Source of the DNA: Clostridia bacterium
GTDB lineage: Bacteria > Bacillota > Clostridia > Oscillospirales > Acutalibacteraceae
DNA: 64,000 nucleotides
Assembly (NCBI GenBank): GCA_017461235.1
Contig: JAFTYU010000002.1
Coordinates: forward strand, 19,559-83,558
Direction: 5' to 3'
A program made the position numbers and the translations under genes. The notes beneath the pieces are model-generated. The model was not told where the DNA came from, made no database searches, and saw only the letters and a list, made by a program, of their open reading frames with translations. Below are positions 62,340-64,000 of this stretch, in pieces; position 1 is the first letter of the stretch; the number at the start of each line of letters is the position of its first letter.

Positions 62340-62415
62340 ATAATACACCCGTTACACGAATTTTTCAAACATATTTTACCATATTTATTATATTACACCC
62401 GTTTTGAGTTTACAA
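62340..62415 (-). promoter_or_regulatory. Tandem promoters of the lipase-like gene with a duplicated word
   Basis: Proximal: TTGAAA (62368-62363), 17 bases, TATTAT (62345-62340). Distal: TTGTAA (62415-62410), 17 bases, TATAAT (62392-62387). AACGGGTGT (minus strand) occurs in both spacers, at 62353-62345 and 62403-62395, exactly 50 bases apart. Nothing else is seen in 62202-62463. Confidence 0.7.
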
Positions 62416-62463
62416 TACGGTATATCATCTTATTTTTTAAGTTTTGAAAAGCCTTTTTCCGTA

Positions 62464-62492
62464 TTTACTTATTTGAAAACAAGTAGTATAAT
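62464..62492 (+). promoter_or_regulatory. Promoter of the M20 peptidase gene
   Basis: TTTACT (62464-62469), 17 bases, TATAAT (62487-62492). Confidence 0.7.
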
Positions 62493-62524
62493 TGATACAG
62501 TTATTTGTGAAAGGACTTGAGAAT

Positions 62525-63979
62525 ATGTTCAAATACATCGGTATAGCATTGCTTGTTATTGTTGGTATTATTTTATTGCTCCTTGTCATTGCGGCAATCA
62601 AAGCGATTAAAATTAAAGCAAAGCCCAACACAAACACACCGGCAATTAACCCTACCGAACAGGAAGCGGACATTTATGCAAAAAAGCTTTCCGATATGGT
62701 TAAGATTCCTACAATTTCATTGAGAGGCAATAACGACCTTACTCAATTCTATAAGCTTCACGAGGTTATGAAAAACAACTTCCCCCTTGTTTTTTCAAAA
62801 CTCGAATGCACCGAAATTGAAGGTAATCTTTTGTTCCGTTGGGCAGGCAAAGACCCCAACAGAAACGGCTTGCTTCTTATGGGTCATCAGGACGTTGTTA
62901 CGGCGGATGAGCCTAATTGGGAGCGCGATCCCTTCTCGGGCGAAATTGCCGACGGCAATATCCACGGCAGAGGTGCTATGGACTGTAAATCTACCGTGTT
63001 TTCGGAATTTCAGGCTATTGAAGAGCTTCTGAGCGAAGGCTACGAGCCCCCTTGCGATATTTATCTTGCAACTGCAATCGACGAAGAAATTTCAGGTGAC
63101 GGCGCACCCAAGCTTGTAAGCTATCTTAAATCAAAGGGTGTTCACCTTGACGTCGCAATGGATGAAGGCGGTGCAATTCTTAAAGACCAGCTTCCCACTA
63201 TGACAGGCTGGTGTGCCGCAATAGGTATTCTTGAAAAAGGCTACATTGACCTGAAGATTATCGCAAAGGGTAAAGGCGGTCACTCATCCACCCCCAAGAG
63301 CAATACTCCTCTTGCAAGGCTCTCAAAATTTGTTGCAGATATTGAAAAAGACAAACCTTTCAAGGCCGAAATATCAGGTCCTGTGTACGCTATGCTTGAC
63401 GAAGCAGCGCCTTATTTAGGATTCCCCCTTCGTATGGTGCTGGGTAATATGTGGCTTTTCAAAGGCTTGCTCACAAAAGTTTTGCCCATGGTTTCACCTA
63501 TGTGTAACGCCTTTGTCAAAACTACTTTCTGTTGCACTATGGCGGAAGGCTCACACACGCCCAACGTTATTCCTTCCGAAGCATACATCGTTTGCAACCT
63601 TCGTCCCTCACCCCATCAGAACGCAGAACAATCCCTTGCCGTTCTCAAAAAATATGCGGATAAATATGATCTCGAATTCGAAGTTATCCACGCAAGAAAT
63701 GCATCCGATTGTGTTGATTATAAAGGCGAAGAATTCGCTTTCCTTAAAAAATGTCTTAACGAATGCTACCCCGATGCAGGCGTTATCCCCTATCTTATGA
63801 CGGGCGGTACAGACTGCCGACATTACGAAGAAATCGCTGACAATTGCCTGCGTTTCTGCCCCATTAAAATGAGTAACGAGCAGCTTGCCGCTATGCACGC
63901 CGCCAATGAAAGTATAGGCGTTTCGGAAGTTGCCCATTGCGTAAAATTCTATAAATATTATATCGAGAATCATAAATAA
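62525..63979 (+). CDS. Membrane-anchored M20-family metallopeptidase
   Basis: A 484-residue zinc peptidase/deacylase. One N-terminal transmembrane helix (~4-28), then the M20 catalytic domain: LLMGHQDVV (His), GRGAMDCKST (bridging Asp), AIDEEISGDG (Glu), a dimerisation domain starting KGKGGHSSTPKSNTPL, and C-terminal MTGGTDCRHYEEI (His). It is nearest in plan to the carboxypeptidase/PM20D1-like group. AAAGGA precedes the ATG at 62525. Which side of the membrane carries the enzyme is not clear; MFKYIG is weakly basic. Confidence 0.9.
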   Translation: MFKYIGIALLVIVGIILLLLVIAAIKAIKIKAKPNTNTPAINPTEQEADIYAKKLSDMVKIPTISLRGNNDLTQFYKLHEVMKNNFPLVFSKLECTEIEGNLLFRWAGKDPNRNGLLLMGHQDVVTADEPNWERDPFSGEIADGNIHGRGAMDCKSTVFSEFQAIEELLSEGYEPPCDIYLATAIDEEISGDGAPKLVSYLKSKGVHLDVAMDEGGAILKDQLPTMTGWCAAIGILEKGYIDLKIIAKGKGGHSSTPKSNTPLARLSKFVADIEKDKPFKAEISGPVYAMLDEAAPYLGFPLRMVLGNMWLFKGLLTKVLPMVSPMCNAFVKTTFCCTMAEGSHTPNVIPSEAYIVCNLRPSPHQNAEQSLAVLKKYADKYDLEFEVIHARNASDCVDYKGEEFAFLKKCLNECYPDAGVIPYLMTGGTDCRHYEEIADNCLRFCPIKMSNEQLAAMHAANESIGVSEVAHCVKFYKYYIENHK

Positions 63980-64000
63980 ATTCAAAACCCGTCCTTTTCG

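Overview
The window looks like chromosomal DNA of an uncultured or gut-type member of the Clostridia (Oscillospirales/Ruminococcaceae-like). The basis is gene content and style: a glgBCDA glycogen cluster that includes the Firmicute-type GlgD subunit, DUF1846, DUF5058 and GxGYxYP proteins, a group II ECF-type S component, BspA-like surface proteins, TTG and GTG starts, AAAGGAGG and AGGTGAT ribosome binding sites, and textbook sigma-A promoters. No rRNA, tRNA, CRISPR array, IS element or prophage was seen.

Layout. 1-9.1 kb: a GH31 glycosidase running off the left edge, a DUF1846 protein, a cobalamin riboswitch controlling a DUF4430 lipoprotein and an ECF S component, an AI-2E-type membrane protein, an OGG-type DNA glycosylase, an AT-rich spacer, and a HAD-PHP fusion. 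9.1-16.3 kb: a membrane protein, three small coupled unknown genes, a YfcE-type phosphoesterase, a DUF5058 protein with a second membrane protein, an ADP-ribose pyrophosphatase, a histidine phosphatase and an ABC exporter. 16.3-20.1 kb: an unusual repeat element, then a nucleoside salvage operon (deoD-deoB-cdd-pdp). 20.1-23.5 kb: two amidohydrolases, a histidine phosphatase, two XRE regulators and a candidate structured RNA. 23.5-29.3 kb: the glycogen operon glgB-glgC-glgD-glgA. 29.5-35.6 kb: MarR plus a heterodimeric ABC exporter, then a GxGYxYP protein. 35.6-40.5 kb: nadA-nadB-nadC (de novo NAD) facing glyA. 40.5-46.3 kb: a very large secreted Ig-like/FN3 protein and L-fucose isomerase.

46.4-56.9 kb is the most unusual region. 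Two paralogous gene modules lie in the same orientation about 6 kb apart. Each has a membrane protein with a cytoplasmic zinc ribbon, one transmembrane helix and an extracellular BspA/leucine-rich-like domain, followed by a ~145-residue HTH-like protein. The second copy also carries an atypical Ser/Thr kinase that overlaps the HTH gene by 4 bases; the first copy has a terminator there instead. Their promoters share sequence. Between them, on the other strand, are a 1173-residue secreted CHAP/ricin/InlB/FN3 protein and two small membrane proteins. I infer a duplicated envelope-sensing circuit; the function is not known to me.

56.9-64 kb: a type I glutamine synthetase lacking the adenylylation tyrosine, a sugar-phosphate isomerase-like protein, an alkaline-phosphatase-superfamily enzyme, a second repeat element of the same unusual design, a TM2-like protein, a secreted lipase-like hydrolase with tandem promoters, and a membrane-anchored M20 peptidase. 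Several start codons were moved from the longest open frame using ribosome binding sites and promoters. In two cases (11567 and 39096) the apparent TTG start is really the -35 box of a promoter.
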